A DNA stretch of 5,200 bases from JBKBMT01 sp046295655 (GTDB lineage Bacteria > Pseudomonadota > Alphaproteobacteria > Rhodobacterales > Rhodobacteraceae): assembly GCA_046295655.1 (NCBI GenBank), contig JBKBMT010000117.1, positions 1 to 5,200 on the forward strand, given 5' to 3'. The first letter of the stretch is position 1; every line of letters starts with the position of its first letter. The notes under the pieces are model-generated. The model ran no database searches. It worked only from the letters and a program-made list of their open reading frames with translations, and was not told where the DNA came from. Made by a program: the position numbers and the translations under genes. Of the stretch, positions 1 through 5,200 are shown in pieces.

Positions 1-323
1 ATATCATCAACGCCTATGGCGGCGCGATCAAGCCGACCTGGGGTGTGCCGATCGACGAAATTCAGCGCGGCATCAAAAATGGCGTCCGCAAGATCAACAT
101 CGACACCGACTGCCGCATGGCGAAGACCGGCCAGTTCCGCAAGGTGGCACGGCAGAACCCGCGCGAATTCGACCCGCGCAAGTTCCTCAAGCCGGCGATG
201 GACGCGATGCGCGATCTGTGCAAGGCGCGGCTCGAGGCCTTCGGCACTGCGGGCAATGCCTCGAAGATCAAGGTGATCCCGATGGACGAGATGGCGCGGC
301 GCTACCGGGCGGGCATGGCATGA
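1..323 (+). CDS. cbbA: Fructose-1,6-bisphosphate aldolase, class II (CbbA type), C-terminal part
   Basis: This is the 3' end of a gene that enters from the left edge. The reading frame starts at base 3 and shows 106 residues before TGA at 321-323. Class II aldolases are zinc enzymes that join or split dihydroxyacetone phosphate and glyceraldehyde 3-phosphate; in the Calvin cycle they also make sedoheptulose 1,7-bisphosphate. The visible part contains the signature block WGVPIDEI, then GIKNGVRKINIDTD (visible residues about 13-36). The NIDTD loop binds substrate phosphate in this family. A C-terminal helical tail ends in KVIPMDEMARRYRAG, typical of the Calvin-cycle subtype. The zinc-binding histidines of the N-terminal half lie outside the window. 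The stop overlaps the tpiA start as ATGA. The family call is firm. The cbbA symbol rather than fba is inferred from the downstream cbb-type genes. Confidence 0.93.
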   Translation, partial: IINAYGGAIKPTWGVPIDEIQRGIKNGVRKINIDTDCRMAKTGQFRKVARQNPREFDPRKFLKPAMDAMRDLCKARLEAFGTAGNASKIKVIPMDEMARRYRAGMA

Positions 324-1042
324 GGCGCAGGATCGCCGCCGGCAACTGGAAGATGAACGGCACGCTGGCCGATCTGGCCGCGGTGCGGTCCGTTGCGGCG
401 GCGGCGCGGGGGCGCCGGGTCGAGGTGGCGCTGTGCCTGCCGGCCACGCTCCTGCATGCGGCGCGCGACCTCGGCCTGACGCTCGGGGCGCAGGATTGTC
501 ACGCACAGCCACGGGGCGCCTTCACCGGCGATCTTTCGGCGCCGATGCTGGCCGATGCCGGGGCCCGGCTGGTCATCACCGGCCATTCCGAACGCCGCGC
601 CCTGCATGGCGAGACCGACGCCGACGTGGCCGCAAAGACCGCGGCCGCCTGGGCTGCCGGACTGACCGCGATCCTCTGCATCGGCGAGACCGAGGCACAG
701 TATCGCGCCGGCGCGACGCTCGACGTGCTGGGCGCGCAGCTCGCAGGCTCGCTGCCTCGGGGCGCGACGCCGGACAACACGGTGATCGCCTACGAACCGG
801 TCTGGGCCATCGGCACCGGCCTGACCCCCACCACCGACGAGATCGCCGCCACCCACGCCTTCATCCGCGGCCGGCTGCCCGATCCGGCAATCGCCATCCT
901 CTACGGCGGATCGGTCGCGCCGGGGAATGCGGCGGCGATCTTCGCCGTCGAGGATGTGGATGGCGGGCTGGTGGGCGGCGCCTCGCTGAAGCCCGAAACC
1001 TTCATCCCCGTCATCGACGCGCTGGAGTCCGCCCATGTCTGA
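320..1042 (+). CDS. tpiA: Triosephosphate isomerase
   Basis: This cytosolic enzyme interconverts dihydroxyacetone phosphate and glyceraldehyde 3-phosphate, supplying both substrates of the aldolase encoded just upstream. The 240-residue protein is slightly shorter than the usual 250. All catalytic landmarks are present: GNWKMNG with Lys11, GHSERR with His89 (the electrophile), and AYEPVWAIGTG with Glu159 (the catalytic base) running into the mobile lid loop. The phosphate-binding loops YGGSV (about 195-199) and GGLVGGASL (about 215-223) follow. The ATG at 320 is chosen because it overlaps the aldolase stop in an ATGA junction and places Lys11 where the family expects it; the frame is open further upstream, but only across the aldolase gene. 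No strong Shine-Dalgarno sequence precedes it, so translational coupling to the aldolase is likely. The gene overlaps rpe by 8 nt. Confidence 0.97.
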   Translation: MRRRIAAGNWKMNGTLADLAAVRSVAAAARGRRVEVALCLPATLLHAARDLGLTLGAQDCHAQPRGAFTGDLSAPMLADAGARLVITGHSERRALHGETDADVAAKTAAAWAAGLTAILCIGETEAQYRAGATLDVLGAQLAGSLPRGATPDNTVIAYEPVWAIGTGLTPTTDEIAATHAFIRGRLPDPAIAILYGGSVAPGNAAAIFAVEDVDGGLVGGASLKPETFIPVIDALESAHV

Positions 1043-1721
1043 CCGCCGCATCCGCATCGCCCCGTCGATCCTGTCGGCCGATTTCGCCGATTTCGGGCGC
1101 GAGATCCGCGCCGTCGAGGACCAGGGCGCGGACTGGGTGCATGTCGATGTGATGGACAACCACTTCGTCCCCAACCTCACCTTCGGCCCCCCGGCGGTCA
1201 AGGCGTTCCGCCGGCATGTCAGGACGGTGATGGACGTGCATCTGATGATTGCCCCCGTCGATCCCTCGATCGAGGCCTATGCCGATGCCGGGGCCGACAT
1301 CCTGACCGCCCATGTCGAGGCCGGGCCGCATATCCACCGCACGCTTCAGGCGATCCGGGCCGCCGGGATGAAGGCGGGCGTTGCGCTGAACCCCGGCACG
1401 CCGGCCGAGGCGGTGGCCCATGTGCTGGACCTCTGCGATCTGGTCTGCGTGATGACCGTGAACCCGGGCTTCGGCGGGCAGAAGTTCATCGACATGACCG
1501 CCAAGATCCGGGCCCTGCGGGCCATGATCGGCGACCGTCCGGTGCATGTCGAGATCGACGGCGGCGTGGACCCTGCCACCGCGCCGCTGGTGGTGGCCGC
1601 CGGGGCGGATGTGCTGGTGGCCGGATCGGCGGTGTTCCGCGGCGGTTCGGCCGACGATCCCGCCGCCTATGGCCGCAACATCCGGGCCATCCGCGCGGCG
1701 GCCGAGGCAGCCCTTGTCTGA
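1035..1721 (+). CDS. rpe: Ribulose-phosphate 3-epimerase
   Basis: Rpe interconverts ribulose 5-phosphate and xylulose 5-phosphate, in the Calvin cycle (where it is called CbbE) and in the pentose phosphate pathway. The 228-residue TIM barrel is full length. APSILSAD opens the barrel near residue 9. The metal-binding and catalytic set is complete: His36 and Asp38 in HVDVMDNHFVPNLTFGP, His69 in DVHLMIAP, and Asp175 in EIDGGV; the two Asp residues act as the acid/base pair. The flexible loop TVNPGFGGQKF (about 141-151) and the phosphate site AGSAVF (about 196-201) are also present. The ATG at 1035 has GGAG at 1024-1027, 7 nt upstream, and overlaps tpiA by 8 nt. The gene overlaps the downstream cbbY by 8 nt in the same arrangement. 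It is the likely Calvin-cycle copy; whether the genome has a second one cannot be seen here. Confidence 0.97.
   Translation: MSDRRIRIAPSILSADFADFGREIRAVEDQGADWVHVDVMDNHFVPNLTFGPPAVKAFRRHVRTVMDVHLMIAPVDPSIEAYADAGADILTAHVEAGPHIHRTLQAIRAAGMKAGVALNPGTPAEAVAHVLDLCDLVCVMTVNPGFGGQKFIDMTAKIRALRAMIGDRPVHVEIDGGVDPATAPLVVAAGADVLVAGSAVFRGGSADDPAAYGRNIRAIRAAAEAALV
1704..1707 (+). promoter_or_regulatory. Shine-Dalgarno sequence supporting the TTG start of cbbY
   Basis: GAGG lies 6 nt upstream of the TTG at 1714, inside the rpe coding sequence. It is the reason for preferring this TTG over later candidate starts, since no ATG occurs between here and the first HAD motif in this frame. The assignment is from spacing alone. 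Confidence 0.55.
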
Positions 1722-2427
1722 CGCCTCGGCCCCGCCCGCCGCGTATCCGCCGCGTCTTGCGCTGGCGGGTCTGCGCGCGCTGATCTTCGACGTGGACGGG
1801 ACGCTTGCGGAAACCGAGGAGCTGCACCGCCGCGCCTTCAACGAGACCTTCGCGGCCGCCGGGCTCGCCTGGCACTGGACGCCGGCCGACTATGGCCGGC
1901 TGCTCAAGACCACGGGCGGCAAGGAACGGATCGCGCGGTTCATGGCCGAAACCGGGGCGAGCGGGGTGGACATTCCCGCGCTTCATGCCGCCAAGACCGA
2001 CCGCTACACCCGGCTGATGGCCGAGGGCGGCCTTGCGCTGCGCCCCGGCGTCGCCGACCTGATCGCCCGGGCGCGGGCGCGCGGCGTCCGGCTGGCGGTC
2101 GCCACCACCACCAGCCGCCCCAATGTCGAGGCGCTTTGCCGGGCCTGCCTGGGCGGACCGGCCGCGGCGGTCTTCGACGTGCTGGCCTGCGGCGACGAGG
2201 TGGCGCGCAAGAAGCCCGCGCCGGATGTGTTCCTGCTGGCGCTCGACCGGCTGGGCCTGCCCGCCGCCGACTGCCTTGCCTTCGAGGACAGCCGCAACGG
2301 GCTCGACTCGGCGCGGGGCGCGGGGTTGCGTTGCGTCGTCACCCCTTCGGCCTATACCTCGACAGAGGACTTCGCCGGCGCAGCCCTGGTGCTGCGCGAC
2401 CTTGCCGCCTTCCCGCTGGAGGACTGA
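1714..2427 (+). CDS. cbbY: CbbY, HAD-family xylulose-1,5-bisphosphate phosphatase
   Basis: CbbY of Rhodobacter removes a phosphate from xylulose-1,5-bisphosphate, a misfire product that blocks Rubisco, and so returns a Calvin-cycle intermediate. The 237-residue protein has the four HAD motifs: nucleophile and acid/base Asp26 and Asp28 in FDVDGT; Thr131/Thr132 in VATTTS; Lys167 in ARKKPAPD; and Glu191-Asp192 in FEDSRNG. Family-specific stretches are strong: AETEELHRRAFNETFAAAG after motif I, the cap segment TTGGKERIARF (about 66-76), and NVEALCRACLG (about 137-147). The TTG start is chosen because it overlaps rpe by 8 nt exactly as rpe overlaps tpiA, and has GAGG 6 nt upstream. It gives about 20 residues, rich in Pro and Ala, ahead of the catalytic core, longer than the Rhodobacter protein as I recall it. 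The function is inferred from family resemblance; a general HAD sugar phosphatase is the alternative. Confidence 0.92.
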   Translation: MSDASAPPAAYPPRLALAGLRALIFDVDGTLAETEELHRRAFNETFAAAGLAWHWTPADYGRLLKTTGGKERIARFMAETGASGVDIPALHAAKTDRYTRLMAEGGLALRPGVADLIARARARGVRLAVATTTSRPNVEALCRACLGGPAAAVFDVLACGDEVARKKPAPDVFLLALDRLGLPAADCLAFEDSRNGLDSARGAGLRCVVTPSAYTSTEDFAGAALVLRDLAAFPLED

Positions 2428-2429
2428 CC

Positions 2430-2984
2430 ATGGCCGTCTCGACCCCCGTCTGCAACTTCGGCTGGATCGCGCCGGACTTCGACCTGCCCGCGACCGACGG
2501 CCGCCGATACCGGCTGGCCGACATCGCCGGGCCGAAGGGCACCCTCGTCATGTTCCTGTGCAACCACTGCCCCTATGTGCTGGCGGTGCTCGACCGGATC
2601 ATCCGCGACGCCCGGGACCTTCAGGCGCTCGGGGTCGGGGTGGCAGCGATCTGTTCGAACGACGCGGCGCAATATCCCGCCGACAGCTTTCCCGAAATGC
2701 AACGCATGGCCGGCGCGCGCGGCTTCCCCTTTCCCTATCTCCACGACGAGACGCAGGCCGTGGCGCGGGCCTGGGGGGCCGAATGCACCCCCGACTTCTT
2801 CGGGCTGAACGCCGCAGGCCGCTTGCAGTATCGCGGTCGGCTTGACGCCTCGGGGCGCAATCCCGCGCCGCCCGACGCCCGGCGCGAGCTGTACGAGGCG
2901 ATGCGGCTGATCGCGGAAACCGGCCAGGGCCCGCGCGAGCAGATCCCGTCGATGGGCTGTTCGATCAAGTGGCGAACGGCATGA
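2430..2984 (+). CDS. Thioredoxin-fold protein, AhpC/TSA (peroxiredoxin-like) family
   Basis: A 184-residue cytoplasmic redoxin with no signal peptide. It opens with the peroxiredoxin-like APDFDLPATDG (about 14-24). Next comes the strand TLVMFLCNHCPYV, holding the Cys44-x-x-Cys47 pair at the thioredoxin active-site position. The cis-proline motif is CTPDFF (Thr120-Pro121), and the tail PSMGCSIKW (about 173-181) with Cys177 is a hallmark of this uncharacterised subfamily. Other cysteines are at 8, 75 and 119. The dithiol suggests disulfide exchange or peroxide reduction; the partner is unknown. The ATG at 2430 has GGAGG at 2418-2422, 7 nt upstream, the best ribosome binding site of the operon, and sits 2 nt after the cbbY stop. 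It overlaps gph by 4 nt. Its place between two Rubisco-related phosphatases suggests co-expression with carbon fixation, but a role there is only inference. Confidence 0.85.
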   Translation: MAVSTPVCNFGWIAPDFDLPATDGRRYRLADIAGPKGTLVMFLCNHCPYVLAVLDRIIRDARDLQALGVGVAAICSNDAAQYPADSFPEMQRMAGARGFPFPYLHDETQAVARAWGAECTPDFFGLNAAGRLQYRGRLDASGRNPAPPDARRELYEAMRLIAETGQGPREQIPSMGCSIKWRTA

Positions 2985-3676
2985 CCGGCGCGGTCGTCTT
3001 CGATCTGGACGGCACGCTGATCGACAGCGCGCCGGACATCCATGCGGCCACCAACGCGCTGCTGGCCGAGGACGGCATCGCGCCGCTGTCGTTCGATACG
3101 GTGCGCGGCTTCATCGGCAAGGGCGTTCCGAACCTCGTCGCCCGGGTGCTGGAGACGCTGGGCGAGGATCCCGCGGGGCCGCGGCATGCGGCCTTCGTCC
3201 GCCGGTTCGAGGCGCGCTACGAAACCGCCGTCGGCCTGACCGTCGCCTATCCCGGCGTCGTCGCCGCGCTGGAACGGCTGACGGCGGCGGGTCTGCCGCT
3301 CGGCATCTGCACCAACAAGCCGGTCGGCCCCACCCGGGCCGTTCTGGACCATCTGCGCCTGACCCGGTTCTTCGGCACCATCGTCGGCGGCGACAGCCTG
3401 CCGGTGCGCAAGCCCGATCCGGCGCCGCTGCTGCGCGCCTTTGCGGACCTCGGGGCCCGACCGCTGCTCTATGTCGGCGACAGCGAGGTAGACGAGGCGA
3501 CCGCCCGCGCCGCCGACCTGCCCTTCGCACTGTTCACCGAAGGCTATCGCCGGACGCCGGTCGCGGCCATGGTCCGGGTGGTGGATTTCGACCATTTCGA
3601 CCGGCTGGCCGACTTCGTGCTGTCCGGTCGGGCGGCACAGGCATCCGGCCTGGGCGCGGGCCGCGAAAGCCCCTGA
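2981..3676 (+). CDS. gph: Phosphoglycolate phosphatase, HAD family (Gph/CbbZ)
   Basis: Gph hydrolyses 2-phosphoglycolate, the toxic product of Rubisco oxygenation, to glycolate, the first step of photorespiration; in cbb operons it is named CbbZ. The 231-residue protein shows all HAD motifs: Asp8 and Asp10 in VVFDLDGTLIDSAPDI, Thr111 in CTNKP, Lys144 in RKPDP, and Asp167/Asp171 in YVGDSEVDEATA. DSAPD after motif I, the cap segment FIGKGVPNLV (about 44-53) and CTNKP are typical of Gph rather than of CbbY. The ATG at 2981 overlaps the redoxin stop as ATGA; an in-frame GTG at 2969 would add four residues and is less likely. Neither has a good Shine-Dalgarno sequence, so coupling is probable. The last 14 residues or so are Gly/Ala/Ser-rich with no recognised motif. 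It is the last gene of the plus-strand run. Another HAD sugar phosphatase is a remote alternative. Confidence 0.92.
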   Translation: MTGAVVFDLDGTLIDSAPDIHAATNALLAEDGIAPLSFDTVRGFIGKGVPNLVARVLETLGEDPAGPRHAAFVRRFEARYETAVGLTVAYPGVVAALERLTAAGLPLGICTNKPVGPTRAVLDHLRLTRFFGTIVGGDSLPVRKPDPAPLLRAFADLGARPLLYVGDSEVDEATARAADLPFALFTEGYRRTPVAAMVRVVDFDHFDRLADFVLSGRAAQASGLGAGRESP

Positions 3677-3686
3677 ACGGGGAACT

Positions 3687-3748
3687 GCGGCAGCGGCCGG
3701 GCCGGAACCGGTCCTGTTGCGCCGTCCGACCCGGGCGCCGCTGGCCGC
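3687..3748. terminator. Imperfect stem-loop between convergent operons, possible bidirectional terminator
   Basis: The 117-bp gap between gph and the convergent transporter gene holds a long GC-rich inverted repeat. Bases 3687-3691 pair with 3744-3748 and bases 3692-3697 with 3737-3742, leaving G3743 bulged; bases 3698-3701 can then pair with 3730-3733. That makes about 15 pairs with two bulges, enclosing a loop of about 28 nt which itself contains ACCGGT. There is no T tract on either side, so it is not a classical intrinsic terminator. A small hairpin, CCCC-TGAAC-GGGG at 3670-3682, spans the gph stop codon and also lacks a T tract. In DNA this GC-rich such pairing may arise by chance. Confidence 0.3.
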
Positions 3749-3793
3749 CCCCGATCCCGGCAAGACACTTCGCCATGCCGGGGCTGCGCCGGC

Positions 3794-4678
3794 CTATCGG
3801 TGCGGCGCGGCCAGCCCCTGCCGGTATTCGTGCCGCGCCACCGCCAGCGTCGCCGCGACGATGATCGCCGCGCCGGCAAGCGTGGTCAGCGCCGGCACCT
3901 CGGCAAACATCACCCACCCCGCCAGCAGCGCGACCACCAGCCGCAGATAGGGCACCGGCGCCAGCGCCGAGACCTCGCCCAGCCGGTAGGCCTCGATCGT
4001 CAGCCACATGCCGCAGGCCCCGACCGCCCCCATCGCGGCCAGCAGCAGCAAGGCACGCGGGCCCGGCGGCTGCCAGCCCAGAACCGCCAGCGGCAGCGCG
4101 CCCAGCGTCGTGACGATGCCGATCCAGGCCATGATCGTCACCGTCGGTTCCGACCGCGACAGGATCCGGTTCAGGAACACGATCGCCGCCCCCCCGGCCG
4201 CCGACAGAAGCCCCAGCGCCACGCCGGCCAGCGGCGCCGACCCGCCGCCGAAACCGCTGGCCACCGCGACGCCGAAGAAACCTGCAACCGTGGCGATCCA
4301 GCGCATTGCCCCGACCCGTTCCCCCAGCAGGGGCGCGGCAAGGGCGACGACGAACAGCGAGGTGGTGAAGGTCAGGGTGGTGGCCAGACCCATGTCGAGC
4401 ATCTGGAACGACAGGTAGTATAGCCACCACATCGTCAGACTGGTCAGGCCGCGCACCAGATGCAGCCCCGGCCGTCGCGTCGCCAGCAGCCCCCAGCCCG
4501 ACCGCATCAGGATCGCCGCCGACAGGCCCAGCTGCCCCAGCGACCGCGCAAGGACCACCTGCGCCTGGCTCACCTCGGGCCCGGCAAGCCGCATCAGGGC
4601 GACCTCGAGGGTGAACAGCACCGCCGCCAGCGCCAGCAGGATCGCGCCGCGCAGGTTGTCGCCGCCCGCCGCGGTCAC
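3794..4678 (-). CDS. EamA-family (drug/metabolite transporter superfamily) membrane transporter
   Basis: A 294-residue inner-membrane protein made of two EamA repeats, with hydrophobic segments across its length that fit about ten membrane helices. Clear segments are at about 11-29, 76-92, 98-116, 126-141, 150-170, 180-200, 208-226 and 245-282. Repeat one ends in TSLFVVALAAPLLGERVGAMRW and repeat two in APVPYLRLVVALLAGWVMFAEVP; both are the typical EamA end-of-repeat pattern with a Glu after the helix. The family exports or imports small metabolites such as amino acids; the substrate cannot be read from the sequence. The GTG at 4678 is chosen because its GTGA overlaps the stop of the upstream SDR gene, and GGAAGG lies just before it. 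The first membrane helix then begins about 11 residues in. The frame is open further upstream only inside the SDR gene. It converges on gph, 117 bp away. Confidence 0.9.
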   Translation of the reverse strand: MTAAGGDNLRGAILLALAAVLFTLEVALMRLAGPEVSQAQVVLARSLGQLGLSAAILMRSGWGLLATRRPGLHLVRGLTSLTMWWLYYLSFQMLDMGLATTLTFTTSLFVVALAAPLLGERVGAMRWIATVAGFFGVAVASGFGGGSAPLAGVALGLLSAAGGAAIVFLNRILSRSEPTVTIMAWIGIVTTLGALPLAVLGWQPPGPRALLLLAAMGAVGACGMWLTIEAYRLGEVSALAPVPYLRLVVALLAGWVMFAEVPALTTLAGAAIIVAATLAVARHEYRQGLAAPHR

Positions 4679-5200
4679 GACCTTCCGCCGTCCACCGACA
4701 GGATCTGCCCGCTGATCCAGCCGCTGGCCGCATCGGCGAAGAACAGCACCGCATGGGCGATGTCCTCGGCGGTGCCCAGCCGGCGGGTGTGGATCGACGC
4801 GATCAGCCGCGCCTGTCCCTCGGCGCCATAGCCTTCCCATTGCCGTTCGGTGGTCGGGTTTGACCGCACGAACCCCGGCGCGACCGAATTGGTGGTGATC
4901 CCCTGCGGTCCCAGATCCTGCGACAGCTGCCTGGTCAGCCCGACCAGCGCGTGCTTGGCCGCCGTATAGGCCTGGATGCCGGTCAGGCTGGGCCGCAGAC
5001 CGGCGCCCGAGGAAATCGTCACGATCCGGCCGAAACCGGCCGCCTGCATCGCCGGGGCGGCGGCCTGCACCAGCCAGAAGGCCGCATCGACATTGGCCGC
5101 GAAGATCGCCCGCCAGCCCTCGGGCGTGACCGCGGCCACCGGCCCGCCGACCTGCCCGCGCACGCCGCCCGCGGCCAGCGCCAGCGTATCGACCGGCCCG
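4675..5200 (-). CDS. Short-chain dehydrogenase/reductase (SDR), N-terminus missing
   Basis: A classical SDR oxidoreductase whose first 70-80 residues, including the TGxxxGxG cofactor loop, lie beyond the right edge. The window shows 174 codons ending in TGA (complement of 4675-4677). Visible landmarks, in order, are: AAGG in place of the usual NNAG; the helix residue Asn in FAANVDAAFW; the catalytic Ser in TISSGAG; the YTAAK catalytic Tyr/Lys; the nicotinamide loop VAPGFVRSNP; RRLGTAEDIAHAVLFFAD; and the C-terminal GWISGQILSVDGG. These fit an NAD(P)(H)-dependent cytoplasmic enzyme of the FabG-like group, substrate unknown. The TISSGAGLRPSLTGIQAY stretch suggests a specific subfamily rather than true FabG. 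A GTG at 5163 lies in frame, but the homologous sequence continues upstream, so it is not the start. The gene overlaps the transporter start by 4 nt (GTGA), implying one operon. Confidence 0.92.
   Translation of the reverse strand, partial: GPVDTLALAAGGVRGQVGGPVAAVTPEGWRAIFAANVDAAFWLVQAAAPAMQAAGFGRIVTISSGAGLRPSLTGIQAYTAAKHALVGLTRQLSQDLGPQGITTNSVAPGFVRSNPTTERQWEGYGAEGQARLIASIHTRRLGTAEDIAHAVLFFADAASGWISGQILSVDGGRS
4681..4686 (-). promoter_or_regulatory. Purine-rich ribosome binding site before the transporter GTG start
   Basis: On the minus strand GGAAGG ends 2 nt before the GTG at 4678, within the last codons of the SDR gene. The spacing is shorter than ideal, but together with the GTGA overlap it supports GTG as the true start. 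Confidence 0.4.

Noticed and set aside
302..1201. A 299-codon open frame on the minus strand opposite tpiA and rpe
   Set aside because: It is antisense to two genes with complete catalytic motifs. Its protein is low-complexity, rich in Arg, Gly and Asp, with no recognisable domain, as expected for the complement of GC-rich coding DNA.
2969..2980. GTG at 2969 as the start of gph
   Set aside because: It adds only four residues. The ATG at 2981 forms an ATGA junction with the redoxin stop and leaves the usual short stretch before the FDLDGT motif.
1714..3676. CbbY and Gph as a recent tandem duplication
   Set aside because: Both are HAD phosphatases with the same four motifs, but their cap domains and motif flanks differ strongly and each matches its own known family, so they are ancient paralogues.
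2735..3763. A 342-codon open frame on the minus strand opposite gph and the end of the redoxin gene
   Set aside because: It has no recognised motif, is opposite a clear phosphoglycolate phosphatase, and its composition is that of a GC-rich shadow frame.
3534..4754. A 406-codon open frame on the minus strand overlapping the transporter gene
   Set aside because: Its translation is dominated by Gly, Ala and Arg with no domain, while the shifted frame on the same strand encodes a clean multi-helix EamA protein.
5161..5163. GTG at 5163 as the start of the SDR
   Set aside because: The frame continues upstream with SDR-like sequence (GPVDTLALAAGG), and a protein beginning here would lack the cofactor-binding half.
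1..5200. CRISPR array, insertion sequence, tRNA or phage-like element
   Set aside because: I saw no regularly spaced direct repeats, transposase, terminal inverted repeats or tRNA-like cloverleaf. Coding density and base composition are even across the window.

Overview
This is GC-rich DNA (most third codon positions are G or C) with tightly packed, overlapping genes. The protein sequences look most like alphaproteobacteria of the Rhodobacter/Rhodovulum/Paracoccus type (Rhodobacterales). The strongest pointer is a CbbY that closely resembles the Rhodobacter protein. The genus is an inference from remembered family sequences, not from a search.

Layout, plus strand (1-3676): six genes run head to tail with junctions of -4, -8, -8, +2 and -4 nt, so this is very probably one transcript that starts upstream of the window. 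In order they are the C-terminal end of class II fructose-1,6-bisphosphate aldolase (CbbA type), triosephosphate isomerase (tpiA), ribulose-phosphate 3-epimerase (rpe/cbbE), the HAD phosphatase CbbY, a redoxin with a CNHC motif, and a phosphoglycolate phosphatase (gph/cbbZ). A 117-bp gap (3677-3793) follows, holding a large imperfect stem-loop between convergent genes. Layout, minus strand (3794-5200): a short-chain dehydrogenase/reductase, cut by the window edge, is followed by an EamA-family drug/metabolite transporter. The two overlap by 4 nt and form a second operon that converges on the first.

How the genes fit together: aldolase, TpiA and Rpe are regeneration-phase enzymes of the Calvin-Benson-Bassham cycle and are shared with glycolysis and the pentose phosphate pathway. 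CbbY is known in Rhodobacter to dephosphorylate xylulose-1,5-bisphosphate, an inhibitory by-product of Rubisco. Gph removes 2-phosphoglycolate, the product of Rubisco oxygenation. The plus-strand operon therefore looks like the distal end of a cbb (CO2 fixation) operon that pairs sugar-phosphate recycling with two Rubisco clean-up phosphatases. No Rubisco, phosphoribulokinase, CbbX or CbbR gene is visible, so the link to autotrophy rests on CbbY, Gph and gene order. The SDR-transporter pair has no visible link to carbon fixation.

I found no mobile element, CRISPR array, tRNA, rRNA or clearly novel system. The points most worth a second look are the redoxin inside the carbon-fixation operon, the TTG start and N-terminal extension of CbbY, the changed NNAG motif of the SDR, and the convergent stem-loop.
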